Position numbers and translations under genes: made by a program. A stretch of 64,000 nucleotides of DNA from Gordionus sp. m RMFG-2023 (taxonomy: Eukaryota; Nematomorpha; Gordioida; Chordodea; Parachordodidae), in the NCBI RefSeq assembly GCF_954871325.1, contig NC_088776.1:54144569-54208568 (forward strand). The letters run 5' to 3'. Shown here one piece after another: positions 34,800 to 48,200 of the stretch. The stretch's first letter is position 1. Each line of letters starts with the position of its first letter. Below the pieces are notes generated by a model. It worked only from the letters and a program-made list of their open reading frames with translations, was not told the DNA's origin and did no database searches.

Positions 34800-37700
34800 T
34801 TTTGTTTATTTGCTTCAATCATATTACTATAATTTACTTAAGCTTAAAAAAAATGAATTTTCTTATCTTCATATTAAAAATAGTAAATATTTGCACTATA
34901 ATCAGTATCAAAATATACGTGTTTAAATTTCATGATAAAGAAATTGTATTTCAAATATTTGCACACAGTATATACGATGAAGGGAAATTTATGACGTAAG
35001 TGAAAAGGTTGTTAAGACAATTTTGGACAACAATATAAATATTTTGTTTAAAAAAATCATCAAAATTCTGATACAATAGTATGATAATAAGGGTTATCTA
35101 AGATTTTTAAAGAACGGAACAGAGGCACACGAGCATAAAATTTATTCCAAAATATCAAGATGTGGCTAATGAATGGCTTAGAAAATTATTATAAAAAAAA
35201 TATTATACTAGCCCATCATCCTGTCCAATCTTTGTCCGGGAAAGGATGAAGGTGGGTAAATATTAAACTACTCAGTTTGTGGTGGTATATAACTTCCACC
35301 GTTTCCTTATGTGGAGCTAGGACGGCACATAAATTGTTTCCAGAACCAATATTTGCGAAATGAAGCTAACCTTGGGTAAAACAAGAGTTTTCACAAATTA
35401 TTCCAGTAAGAGATAATGGATTATTTCCCCTTACGGGATATTTTAGAAGTAGTCTTCAAGGAAGGATAATTTTTTTTAAAAAAGAGTATTTATATATACT
35501 ATGCACCGACACAACATTAGCATAGCCAGAGTGGGAAGGGCAAAGGAAAATTTCCCCTTAGAGAATTTGCCTGTTCTCATAAATATCACTTAAAGCTATT
35601 TAAAAAATTTCCCCTATACCCCTCTCCCCCTTCCACGACATTTTTTATCTTTTGTTATAATCCAATTCGAACAATATATATGTATATATTTATTAAAAAA
35701 TAGATTATTATATAATATATTTTTAGATTTTACAAAATTATTTTAAGCTAATAAATTTATTTAAAAAAAATTTTAAATAATTTTATAGATATTCATTCCA
35801 CTGACTTTTAACAAAAAAAAATTGTAAATTTTTTTAAAAATAAATGTTCTTTTTAAATGAGAATTTGTTCGAAATGATTAAAATAGGGTTATTGACATTT
35901 TTTTTTTTTGTAAAATGTGTTTCTATGCGAAAAAAACCTTTTTAATATTTTTAATATAAATAAATAAAAATTAATATACAAGTTTTTAAAAGAAGTAATA
36001 AGTGTACAACTCATTTCATTCGTATTTCCGCTATTTTATTTTTATAAAGGATGCCAATGTTTTCAACGAATCACAAGAGATAATTTCCCTAGAAATACTT
36101 TAAAAAAAAATTCTAAAATACTCCTCAGAAAAAAAATATTTTTCTGGAAAATTAACTTGTCCTTTACCGTTTTTAATAGCTCAGAGATTGTATTATATCA
36201 TAACAAAATAATAATTTTGGATAGGTGCTAAATGGCATCAAATTACGGCAGTTTTGGGTGTTTAAAATTCTACATGTTTTCGACTATAGGTAGAAAACAC
36301 GAAGTTCAAAGAAGAGAAATGGGAATATTTCTTATATATTCTAGTAAATCTCATATTGATAATGCTATTAATAGTTAGGGGGAGCTAATATTTATGTTTC
36401 AATTGTTTTTAAAAATACCGTTTAAAAGTTGAAACATTTATTAAATATTCACAATTTGAAAGTTTATTGGGAATGTAATAAGAATATATAAGATATCTTT
36501 ATTTTAGAGTTTTTTTTATAAATTTAATCATGAATATTACCTTCCCTAGTAGTTATTAATTTTATTTTCCAGATTTTCTATAATATATAAGAAATTTCCC
36601 CAGTTTTAGGATTTATTTTTTACAACCGTTTTAACATATAATGTTAGATCATCTATTTATTTTTTAACGCGATTAATACAAATTTATTGTACTTGTAGAT
36701 GCCTTAGATTTTAGCCCATATTTTTATCTGTCTTCACAATGACATATATTAATATATGCAACGTTGACTAAATAATAGTAATACTAAAACAATATTATTA
36801 TTTATTCGTTTTTAGGAAGAAAAGAAAATAGAGAATAAATATATTAAGGAAAAAGTGAATAAATATAATAATTATAAGAAGATTAATAATCAATGTATTT
36901 ATAGAACAATAATTAAAAATATATTATTACAATAATTATTTCTTTATTAGCTAAACTAAAAAATTCAAATTTTATTTTGTTATTAAAGAAAATTTTAGAA
37001 AAAAGAAAAGAAAAAAAAAAGGAAAGATTAATTTTTTATGAGGAAGAATACTAATCACCAGAAGCAATTGAATTAATAAAATTTTAAAAAGAAGAAAGAA
37101 ATACAAAAGCTTCCAGTGGTAGTGACAAAGCAGGTCATCCGACGAAACCCTTGATTGAGGATTATAATTTAAAAATTGCTAAAATATATTTTATGACCTA
37201 CGAATAATCTTTATATGCTGAAAAGAGGTGGAGAAATGAATATTGATTTTTTGATTAAATGGCAAAGTATTTATATACTATGTAATTATATAACACATGA
37301 TATCTATTTACCTTATGAGTAGGGTTATCTGAGTTGTATAATGAGCTTCGGTCAAAATTTTAGAAGGTAATACTTCGTTTGAAGATACAGTTTTTCTAAC
37401 GATCGCGCTCAAATTCTAACTGTTAAATAATTATTATGAATTTCTTATTTTATATTTCATCCTTTATTTTAGTTTATTCAAAAAACATTTTAGTGTTAAA
37501 GAATCATTATTAGTCTTTTATCTCATCATTTATTTTATTTTATTCAAGAAACATTTTAATTGTATTATTTATATTTTTCTTTTTTTCCTTTCAGGTATAC
37601 ACATAAATATTTATTATAAGTTTTTTTTTATTTCATTTTAGTTTAAAGTATTTAAGAAGGTATCAAAGCTAAAGTATTTTATATTTCATTTCACTTAAAA

Positions 37701-37955
37701 ACAGTTTGAAAATATTTCAGTTAAGGTCGTCGTTTATTTTGGGAGATGATAGACTAACGCCAAATGGCTTAATAGTAAGGAATGAAAGATATATTTTTTT
37801 TGTTATTTATAGCCATTTTCCGGAGGAAAAGATAATATTTGAAAATAAACTTTATACAAACACAAAACTATTAACCACATCAACCGGTTTCTTATTTATT
37901 CCTTAATATTTTTTTTCTGCTTTTAGAATTCATATTTATCACAAATTAACCAAAA
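34800..37955. other. 3.2-kb stretch without a recognisable gene
   Basis: No supported gene. Around 37,000-37,200 there is a Lys/Glu-rich, stop-interrupted block, and near 37,440-37,700 the phrase TTTATTTTAGTTTATTCAA recurs in variant forms. An open frame of 66 codons at 37,706-37,906 has no family resemblance and could be chance. Confidence 0.4.
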
Positions 37956-37959
37956 ATAT

Positions 37960-38345
37960 TCGATCAACTAATATCATATTGAATCTTATATATTTAAATA
38001 TGAAAGATTGGTCAAATATAGGTATATTACTATATTAGTGGATGCTAGCTTATCCACAAGAGGTACCGTAAGTCCACTAATATCATATGATTGAATCTTA
38101 TATTTTATAAATATGGAAGATTGGCCCAATATAGGTTTATTACTATCAATTAGTGGATGCTAGCTTATCCACAAGAGGTACCTTAAGTCCTCTTAAATTA
38201 AACAGGCCCTGAGAGCAGGGTAAATTACTGCCAATTGGTGGATCCTGGCTTATCCACAAGAGGTACCATTATCCCTCTTTAATTAATGGGCCCTGAGAGT
38301 AGGGTAAATTACTGCCAATCAGTGGATGCTAATTAACTGTACTGG
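37960..38345. repeat. Four degenerate ~90-110-bp tandem repeats with a hairpin core
   Basis: The core GTGGATGCTAGCTTATCCAC (inverted stem GTGGAT/ATCCAC, 8-base loop) followed by AAGAGGTACC occurs at about 38,040, 38,153 and 38,238, with a decayed fourth copy at 38,323. Units 1-2 share ACTAATATCATATTGAATCT and units 3-4 share GGCCCTGAGAG and GGGTAAATTACTGCCAAT. It lies about 0.9 kb before the PNISR start codon. Confidence 0.8.
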
Positions 38346-39269
38346 ATATGCCCTCTTTTGGGTAATGAGGATTATATATTATAAGCACATTTTAATCAAT
38401 AAATTTTTAGAATTCATATAAAGATATCTTTTTTAATATACCTTTTTTATATACATTTTATTAAAATAGCATATAATTACACCAATTATTATGTTTACTT
38501 TAGATTAATTTCTATTACTTATACAAATTTTCCCACATTTTAATTTGGAGATTTCTTTTAAAATATAATTTAATCATTTTTTTAAATCATAAGATGACTA
38601 TATTAAAAATTTAGTATATAACATGAATATCATTTTTTTTTAAAAAAAAGCCACCAAATAAGATTTAAAAAAAATGTTAAAATTCGTAATGAATTATCTC
38701 CCAGCATTAGTTGAATGTTGCTTTTATACAAGTAAATCATAATGGAAACAAATGTTCAAATATCGAGTGTGAAATTATTTAACTTAGTTAATATATCTTC
38801 GTAACATTTTATCGATTCAGAAAATGCGTAAAAATAAGAAAAAATATAGTTTTTATTTCTTGCTAATAGGCCGTCTGGAGTAAGTCTATCATCTCCTTTT
38901 ATTTTAGTTAATATTCTAATTATATTTTTTATTTTCTTATTATTGTATATAAGGAAATGATTTTACATTTTATGATTTTTTCAAAAAGAATAAAATTTAT
39001 TTTCTCATCTTACTTAGTGCGACACTAAAACTTCAAACCCATATATGTTTCGATCTTTAACCAAACTAACTTTGTAATTAGATTTATTTTTAAGCCGTAT
39101 AAGATTTTATTAAAATAAAAATTTTTAACAATATTGATATTTAATTAAGTTGTTATCAGTGATATTTATCAAATAACTAATCATAGTATAGTATAAATTA
39201 TTATTAAAAAATTTATTTTACACCTCTAGGTAAATTTTTTAATGATGCACCACCTGAATCAAAACTAAA
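38346..39269. other. Upstream region of PNISR
   Basis: No coding features. Promoter and 5' UTR of PNISR presumably lie here. A candidate acceptor CACCTCTAG near 39,220-39,230 might mark a non-coding first exon. No TATA box or initiator can be chosen with confidence in this AT-rich sequence. Confidence 0.35.
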
Positions 39270-42200
39270 ATGTGGCCTATAAATAATACTGCGAGCTTAG
39301 GGACCCAAAATTTTAACTCTAATCAAGGTTATAATAAACAATAATAGATTTAATACATATATATATTCATTAAGACTGGGCATCATTAGCACAACAATGG
39401 GTTAAACAAAAAGAAGATATTAATCCTTTAAATCAGTATTTTCAAACAAGTTACATATTTTTAAATTTGTAGTTTTAAAATATTTACAAGGAATGGCAAT
39501 GATTAATAACCCAAATTTACCCAATTTTTATCCATCTAATAATTATTTCCCTGCCAATCAAAATTTTCAGCCTCATATGAGTTATCAAAATCCCATTTTT
39601 CAACAAAACACTCAAATGTACCAACCAAATTCAAATGTATTTTAAAAAATATTTATATTTTAATAATATATTTTTTAGAACAATAATCAAAATATGATAA
39701 ACAATGATTTTGAATATGGTTCCTCGAATAACTGGGGGCAATCATATCCAAATAAATTTATGCCTAGACAACCATTAATGCCATATAACTTTCATAATGA
39801 AAATAAAACTTATCAAAATTTTAACCCTCAAATGATGCCTAATACAAATATTATGAATTATAATAATCCAAATATACCTCATCAACAATTTCCTCAAAAT
39901 AGGTCACAATTTAATCCGAGATTAAACTTTATATTAAATAATGTACAAGCAATGAATGATCAGAATTTTTCTACTATTCCCAATCAATTAAATATAAATC
40001 CTACCTTACCTAATATTGAAGATTCTACACTACAAATACGTAAGGATTTATTTAATGAAAATCCTAAAGAAAATGATTTACATGCCTATAAATCAGTCTC
40101 AAATACATCTCAATTAAGTCAATTTAATAGTGAATATATAGCATATAACTCTATTCCCATTAATGCCATGATAGGTATATTTACAATATTTATTATTTTT
40201 TAACCCTCTATTGCTCACAACATCAAAATATGTAGTAAATTGATCAAGTCATATATTTTTCTACTTATTTTCCTTATATAAGTACTGATATATTTTTTAT
40301 ATATTTTACTGAACAATATATTGGGTATTATGATTTTTGAATTATACTGCAGTTTTATTTAAGGATGTTTTTCAGATGTAAAGAAGAGATATTCTGCACA
40401 AAAGGTATCTTGACATAGATATATGGTATATGGCACAGTGTTGGTGTATCAAAATATATCTAAAAATAGATAATTTAAAAATATATCTAAACAGGATAGG
40501 ATCATTAAAACATTTTATTATCAGTTACTTTAATGACTGCTACACTTACACTTCTCCAATATTATAAAGCAAATTTTTCATTAATAAAATTTTGTTCAGA
40601 TGAATTAATAGAAAACAAGTATTTTGGATATTCTAACAATGCTGTGCTTATTCCTTGGTGTTTTTATAGCTAAAAAAATGTCTAAGAAAATTATTTATTC
40701 TTTGAAAAAATATATTTTAAGAAATTTTTAAAAAATTGTAAAATCCTTATTTAAAATGGCAGATATTTAAAAATAAGAGTTTTAAAATGTGCATTAGAAA
40801 TAATATTGTATATAACATATAATATCTACCAGAAATTTTATATTAGTTTTTGATGGTACTGAACTGATAGGATACTCTATGCAAGAGAGGGTTTAAAATT
40901 TATATATATTATTTTTATTTGATAAATATCAAATCATATTTATATTATTATCCTTATATTAACTTATAAATTAAGGTGCTCAGCAAACCGACATTCAAAT
41001 TGATTATCAAAATATAAACAAACGAAAATCACTTCCTGCATGGTTGAAAGAAGGCTTAGAGAAAATGGAAAAAGAAAAAGAAAGAAAACCCCAGGATAAT
41101 ACATATCAACTTAAAAATACAGATTTGATTATCGATGAAAAGGAGTCACATGTTGAATACAATCCTCAACTGTTAAATGAAGAAACCGATAATTTTAATG
41201 CCATGGAAGTATAAACCTTTAACATAATTATCTTTGCTTTGTTTAAAAATAGAGATAGAGTTAGGTATTTGACCATTTAACTATAAATTGGTCAATTGAC
41301 TAATATTTGAATAGACAAATATGGATAAATACATGTTTTTATGACAATATATTTACTCTATTTAATATAATAGTAAATATACAATTACATCTATAAATAA
41401 ATGTGCAATAAAATAATTAAATTCTATGTTTATATGATGAATTTATTCTAAAAATAAGTTTCGCTTGCTTTAGCGCCATTTTTCCAAATTCAACCAAGTT
41501 ATTATCATTTTCTTTTAGATTTTTATTAATTTTAAATTATAACTAATTTTTCAGTTAAATCGATTTTGGTTCTTTGTATGGATAATACCATAGACTCATT
41601 TAATTTATTTTCTATAAAGAATTTATAAATTGATTTATTAGCCAGAGTTTGTTATGATGATAAAAATCGAATTGTGGGATATAGGGTCCCCAAAATCGAG
41701 TAGACGGTTGTCATGTTGATTCAATTCTTTGTTAAATTTAAACCACAAATATCATTATTTTTTGTTAATATAGTTTTTTTTAGAATTAGGCTTCAGATTG
41801 GTTAAGTCTTTACTTAGACCTGACAAACAATTTAACTGTTAAATAATCTTATTTCATTTTATCAATAGCGTGACAATAATTATGTGTTATATTTAAACAC
41901 AAAAATAAAATTTTTAGAGTATTAACTGGTCTAATTTACTTTCGGTCTATTTATCGATTTGTCAACCTTGGTTTAATATATGTTTTAGTATTAACCATTA
42001 TTATTTGTAGAACTTAAACCGAACTTGAACCGTTAATAATATTGTCCCGAACTTGAACCGAACCTCCAAAGTCGATAAACCGAGTTCAACTTTTTATCAT
42101 GCCAACCACCACGTCTAGCATGTAGAAGGTTCTCGACCATATAATTTATTCCCTCCCCTTATAAATATAATTTGACAGAAGAGATTATTAAAAATATTTT

Positions 42201-44662
42201 AATTGTAGGAGTAATATAATATTTTTGAGAATAGGAACTAATTTTAAAAGATTATGCTTCAACTTACATGATTCTAATAAGGTTCTATGTGAAAAAAAAT
42301 TGAATCGGATTTTAAAGGTTTAAATCAAATCGATATTATTATTTCTTACGAACCGAACCGGAATCGTAGACCTTTATTTTTGTCTGAACCGAATCGATAT
42401 TCATTACGGTTTGGATCCCAGCATAATATACAATCATGTTTTATTTTTGAATTTATTTATTAGACATTATTGGGCGAATCTCCTTTAGAGCCTGCCGAAT
42501 CTTCCCCTAATAACGATGAAGTCAAAAGCAATGACTATACTTCAGCCATCCATCCTTCCATAAATTTAGTAAATATTTTCCCCTCAATTTATTAACTTAA
42601 TTGAAATATATATATCATACTAAAAACACTAATAATTTTGTAAAAAATAGGTGACTAAAATAAAGCTCGTTTTAACAGAAGTTTTAATAACTAGTACTAA
42701 CGAATTAATAGCGGATGTGGTAAATAATGAAATGACTTTAATTCGAGCCGAAAGTATGCACATTTAATTATATTTTTGAACACTTTTCACCTGTCTTATA
42801 TATCTTTGTTAATTTATATTCTCACAAATAACATTATAATTGTATACTTTTGTAATAGGATACATATAATATCTCTTAAATATTTTTTATTGTTATATAT
42901 ATTATTTAATTTTTTTTCGTTCTCCTGCGCCGAAATAAATAGTTGAGGACAGAAATAATCAAAATAGTCGCAAAGCTTTAAATAAAATATCATCATTGGG
43001 TAAGATATATCCATACATTCACTATTTTACATCACAATATTTAGTTAATTATATTAACCACGTGTTTATATCTTCTTTTTTTAACTAAAAGAGCCAAAAA
43101 ATTCTTAAAAATTAAAATTTTTGATGGATGTTTTTTTTTACTTTTGTGGTTAATTAAAATTTTAAATATTTATTTTCTAACAATTCTCTACTCTAAATTC
43201 ATTCTATTTAATAAAGATAATTCTTTTTTTTAAAATAAATTTCTATATTATCTTTTGTTATAAAATATAACGGGATGTCAATTTCGCCCCATCATATTAT
43301 ACCCCACTCTGTATTTCTACTTGCACCCATACCTCATAAACACTCAAATCAGGCATCTCCCAATATGGTTCTGGGGAAGATTCAAGTCAATCCGAAAACG
43401 AGGAAAATACCGAAAAGTCTTCACAACTTTTGGCTGAAGAAATTAAGGACGAATTTATGATCCCTCTCCCAGCTGACAGAGGAATTAAACGGATTTTAAA
43501 TGCTGATGAGACTACTTCCAGGAAGATAGTTGGCAATATTGATCCAGGGGATAGGGAGGGCGGCATTAGGCGGAGTAATAGTAACATTAAGCCTGACGTA
43601 CCAAGTATATTGATCAAAATTTGCCTTTTAAGCCTACTTCAATTTTTATTAACATTTAATATTTTTTTAAAAAAAATAAGATGATTTATAATAGATAGCG
43701 GGTAAGTTCTGCGAGAAAATTTATAATATATTTGACTTTTTTTAAAAATAAATAATATAGAAACACACGAATCAGAACATAGAGTGCCTTCAAAAGCTAC
43801 CACGCTTAGTAAAGAAGCAAAACCTGACGCTAAAAGTAATAGCCTGATTAAGGAAATGGTTAAAACTAACCAAAAGATTTTATCTACTAGTAAATCTACG
43901 AAACATAGTCACCGGGGCGATGAAGATAATCTAAAAAAGCGCGAAAGTAGTACCCATTTGAATAAATCATCTTTTTCCGACGAACAAAAAAATAAGACTA
44001 AAAGTAGCTCGTCAAAGAAAGTCGCGGAAAGTAAAAGTCCGAAGATGGCAGAGGGCAAAAACGGTAAAGATAATAAGATCGACAAAGTTGGGAAGAACGA
44101 TATCATTATGAAACCGTCGTCTACGGACGTTAAAATGGGTAAGGCTAGAGTAGAAGAACCTAAGATAAAAAATGTTAAAGTTAAGGAGACGTTTGTGGAA
44201 AAGGGTAATAAAGAGAAAGAAGCAAAAGACAAACGAGCAGCTATGGGTGGCAATGTTCTCAAAAATGATGAAGGAAAAAAAGATAAAAAGTCCCCCAAAA
44301 TAATCAATAGCAAAAGCGTTAAGGTCGATGAAATTCGCGACGTCAAATCCGAAAATAAAGTTCCTAAGAGAAAGGACAAGGATCCAGAAATTATTATGTT
44401 GGCCAAAAAAATTTGTTCTAAAAAGCAAGAAATTCTCACCAAATCTCATGAAAAGCCTGTAGACCTTATCTCCGTCAAAAAGGTTAAAATTAACAAGAAA
44501 AAAAAGGAGAAGGGTGACAAAAAACATCGAAAACACGTTAAAAGTTCTAAAGAAGCCCGTCAGTCCAAAAAATCGAGAAAAAGCAAAAAATCTAAGAAAT
44601 CATCTTCACTATCCTCTTCGTCATCATCAACTGATTCTTCTACAAGTTCAGACTCTTCGTAA
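39270..44662 (+). CDS. PNISR: PNISR orthologue, splicing-associated nuclear protein
   Basis: Ten coding exons: 39,270-39,327; 39,375-39,449; 39,491-39,636; 39,679-40,174; 40,976-41,208; 42,464-42,568; 42,651-42,753; 42,943-42,999; 43,353-43,604; 43,761-44,662. All introns are GT...AG and in phase. The total is 2,427 nt, 808 aa, close to human PNISR (about 805 aa). The start MWPINN and the block DWASLAQQWVKQKE (about 20-33) match the N-terminal block of PNISR. A Pro/Asn/Gln-rich region follows. LPAWLKEGLEKMEKEKE (from about 278), VTKIKLVLTEVLI (about 372) and YGSGEDSSQSE (about 428) match the three best conserved blocks of the family in order. The C-terminus is Lys/Ser-rich and ends in a poly-Ser tail, where vertebrates have an RS domain. 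Human PNISR is a nuclear-speckle protein that interacts with pinin. Introns 4 and 5 (801 and 1,255 bp) are the only long ones. Confidence 0.88.
42010..42420. repeat. GAACCGAACC-type tract in PNISR intron 5
   Basis: Words TTAAACCGAACTTGAACCG, CCGAACTTGAACCGAACC, ACGAACCGAACCGGAATCG and TCTGAACCGAATCG recur in two clusters. The same type of motif in the opposite sense (GGTTACGGTTCAG) is in the foldback element at 4,850-4,990. It has no effect on the inferred splice sites. Confidence 0.55.
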
Positions 44663-44788
44663 TAATATCAACATGATTGACTTCTTTGACGAAATCGACG
44701 AGAAGAAAAGATGCTACAATCTAAAGGTATTATGTGCACTAAATAGGAAAGATTGAATACAAAACCTTAAATTATATTTGAGATATAT

Positions 44789-44794
44789 AATAAA
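44789..44794 (+). terminator. Candidate poly(A) signal of PNISR
   Basis: AATAAA lies about 130 bp after the PNISR stop codon. In sequence this AT-rich the hexamer is common, so the call rests mainly on position. Confidence 0.35.
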
Positions 44795-45256
44795 TTATTT
44801 TCATATCATTTATATTATTATTATACAGAAGTTATAGTTTAATTACATAAATAAATTGGAAAAATTATATCGGAATAATTATCGAGTTTGAGTAAATTCC
44901 TTGATTTTTTGTTTTGAAAAATTACATCTATAATTGTGTTTTCAATAAATTAAGATTTTTATCAAAAATGATTTCCTTAAATCTGGAATTTTGTTAAAAA
45001 TAATATTACCTAAATTTGGAATTTCATCAAAAATCGTTGTTTTTAACCAGGGCCGTGGAACCCTCTTAAAAAAGGGTTTGATGTTCAGAAAAATTACAAA
45101 ATTTAGCATAAATAACAGAAATATCAGTTTTTTTTAAATATATTTCACCATATTTAGCACTTACCATAAAAATAATTTATAATTAGAATTTAAAATTTTA
45201 TAAGCGAATTATGATATCTTCCAATATCGAGATGTTAAAATTAAAATATCGATTTT

Positions 45257-48200
45257 GGGTCATTCCATGTCAAATGAGCAAAAAAATCAAGATTTTCCGC
45301 CGACCCCTTTCAATTTTGATAAAAAGTTGTAGACTGGTTATATATGTTTCCATTAGATTATAAACAAAATTTTAGCGCATTAGCAACTATATTAACGGAG
45401 ATAATCGGAGTTAAAGGTCCAAAAAACGCCTTTTTTTCCTTTTTACTGATGTTAAATAATTAGTTTTTAATTTAAAACTAATTATGATCAAATATTGAAT
45501 CTAATATCAATAGCTACGTTAATAATTGATAATTATGGCGAAAACATCAAAAATAATTTTTTTTAAAATATGGGTCATCTTATGGTCAGTTGAAAACTTG
45601 AAATTAATATTTCGAAATGTATATGATCTCCGATTTTTAATTTTTTTAAGAAATATTATCCGTTTACTATTTTTTTAATAATTTCTTTAACAATTAGCAT
45701 GGCTGGATATTTATTTAAAAAAATATTGCGATTTTTATACTTAAAAAAAAATAGATGGCGCTATATATAATAGTTTTAATATGTTAAAATTCATTTTTTT
45801 TATTGATTAAAAATATTTTAATGTAAATATATCATAAAATTCGATTATATAACTTTGTAAACCTTATTCCCCTGAGATATTCGCAGGATAAAAAATTTTA
45901 ATAATTTTTTTAATATTTCATTGTAAATTAAAATAATTAAAAAATCGGACTAGCACACGAACAAAAAAGCAGGATTAAAGGGGTGCAGAAAAATTATTAA
46001 GGGAAAAATCGAAAATCGCATTAATTACCAGGCCTACCCCCAACCCCCTATCCACCCCCTCCCCAGACTAAGTCATACCCATTAAGACCAAGAATGTTAT
46101 GAAATTGTCATTATCTTACACATTATTAAAATAACCAGAGATAAAAAAAATTTCAAAGATTTTGAAAAATTTTTTAAGCAATAAAAATAACAAAATTATA
46201 GTTCTGATGAAATAAGCCGACTCATGTCTGGAATAAAAGATTGTGTTTCTGTTAAAGGCGAGAAAGAATTAGCAAAGATTTATATTAAATAATCTTAAAG
46301 AAATATTCAAGATGTTTAAGGAAGAATACCCAAGTATATCAATTGGATTCCCTAAATTTGCCGAACTTAGACCAAAAAACTGAATTTTAGTTGGATGGCA
46401 CACACACTGTTTGTGTCTGCGCCATTCATCAGAATGTGAAATTAATGACAAATGTAATAGCTGAAATTACAGCAGGAGAAGATTACTGTATAAATTCTTA
46501 TAACAATCTTTTGGCGCAAATTATTTATAATCCATCTCAGCCAAAATGTTATTTAACAAATTGTGATCAATGCCCTGGTATAGAATCTCTTATGGGCCAA
46601 TTATACGAATTGTTTCAGAGAAATCGTATAGAATATGTCACGTTTAAACAATGGATCACGGTGGATAGAGCAAATCTTGAAACTATTATAAAGTCCATTG
46701 ATGGTTTCATCGAATATCTATTATAAAAAGTTCAAATTTTACTGCGTCACTCGTTTATAGCTAAACACAAAGTTTATTTTTGAAGAATTCCAAAGAAAAT
46801 TTAAAAGATGAGGAATTTTTAACAATTCTAGATTATTCTGAAAATTATTCCTTCATTTTACAAGATGAAGTTCAGGGATTTCATTGGAACAATGTGCAGG
46901 CCACTATACATCCATTTGTAGCACATTATAAATCTGGAGAAGAATTAAAAAATATAAATTTTGTTATTTTGTCCGAATCATTAAGCCATAATACTAGTGC
47001 AGTCCACCTTTATCAAAAAAAATTCATTAAATTCTTAACAGCGAAATTTCATTCTAAACCATAAAAAATAATATATTTTTCGGATGAAGCCGCGTCTCAA
47101 TACAAGAATCGCAAAAATTTTCTGAACATATGCCTTCATAAATACGATTTTAATATTCCTGCCGAATGGCATTTCTTTGTCACTGCTCACGGCAAAAATG
47201 CATGTGATGGTATCGGAGGAACTGTCAAAAGATTAGTTGCCAGAGCTAGTCTTCAAAGGCCAAATAAAAATCAAATCCTAACCCCATTAGAATTATATAA
47301 TTATGCTAAAGAAAATATTAATATTCAATTTGAATATGTATCCAATCAAGAATATATCGAAGAGGAATTAGCCCTTCGTAAAAGATTTAATTCTGCACTG
47401 CCCATACATGGGACCCAAAAAATTCACGGGATTATTCCTATTGATAAAAATAAACTAAAAACCAAAATATATTCTAATTCCAAAAAATATAATATAAGAC
47501 AAGTTCCGTTTTTAAATGAGAAAATTATATTTTAAAATATTAATGAATATATAACATGTGTATATGATGATAAATGGTGGTTAGGATATATAATCGATAA
47601 AAGTTATACAAATGAAGAAGTAAAAATCCGATTTTTACACCCTTGTGGACCTTCAGCCTCATTTAAATTTCCTCTGAAAGATAATATTTTAGTGTTGCCT
47701 AAATCTCATATTCTCTCGCTGGTCAATCCTTCTACTCCCACCAGTCGAACATATATATTATCTCCTGAAGAATCTCACAAGCTAGCCAGGCTTTGTATTC
47801 CTTTAGATGAAGTAAGATTTAATTAATTTATAAACTATCTTAATTAGGCAAAATTTGTGAAGATTTTAAAAATTTATGATCTGAATTACAAATAATATAT
47901 ATAATGCACATTGTAATCGATTTAGTATGATATATATACATTAAAATATTTTTAATCAATAAAAAAATAAATTTAAACATATTAAACTATTATATATAGC
48001 GCCATCTATTTTTTCTAAAGTATAATATTCCCAATATTTTTTTAATACCCAGCCATACTGATTGTCGAATAAATTATTAAAAAAATAGCAAACGGATAAT
48101 AATTCTTAAAAAAATTAAAAATCGGAGATCATATACATTTCGAAATATTAATTTCAAGTTTTCAACTGACCATAGGATGACCCATATTTTATCAAAAATT

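Noticed and set aside
34760-34999. 79-codon plus-strand frame near gene C
   Set aside because: It overlaps the shared promoter block of gene C on the other strand and has only AT-driven composition.
43909-44536. Two long minus-strand open frames opposite PNISR exon 10
   Set aside because: They are shadows of a Lys/Ser-rich exon. The plus-strand model explains the region with in-phase splicing.
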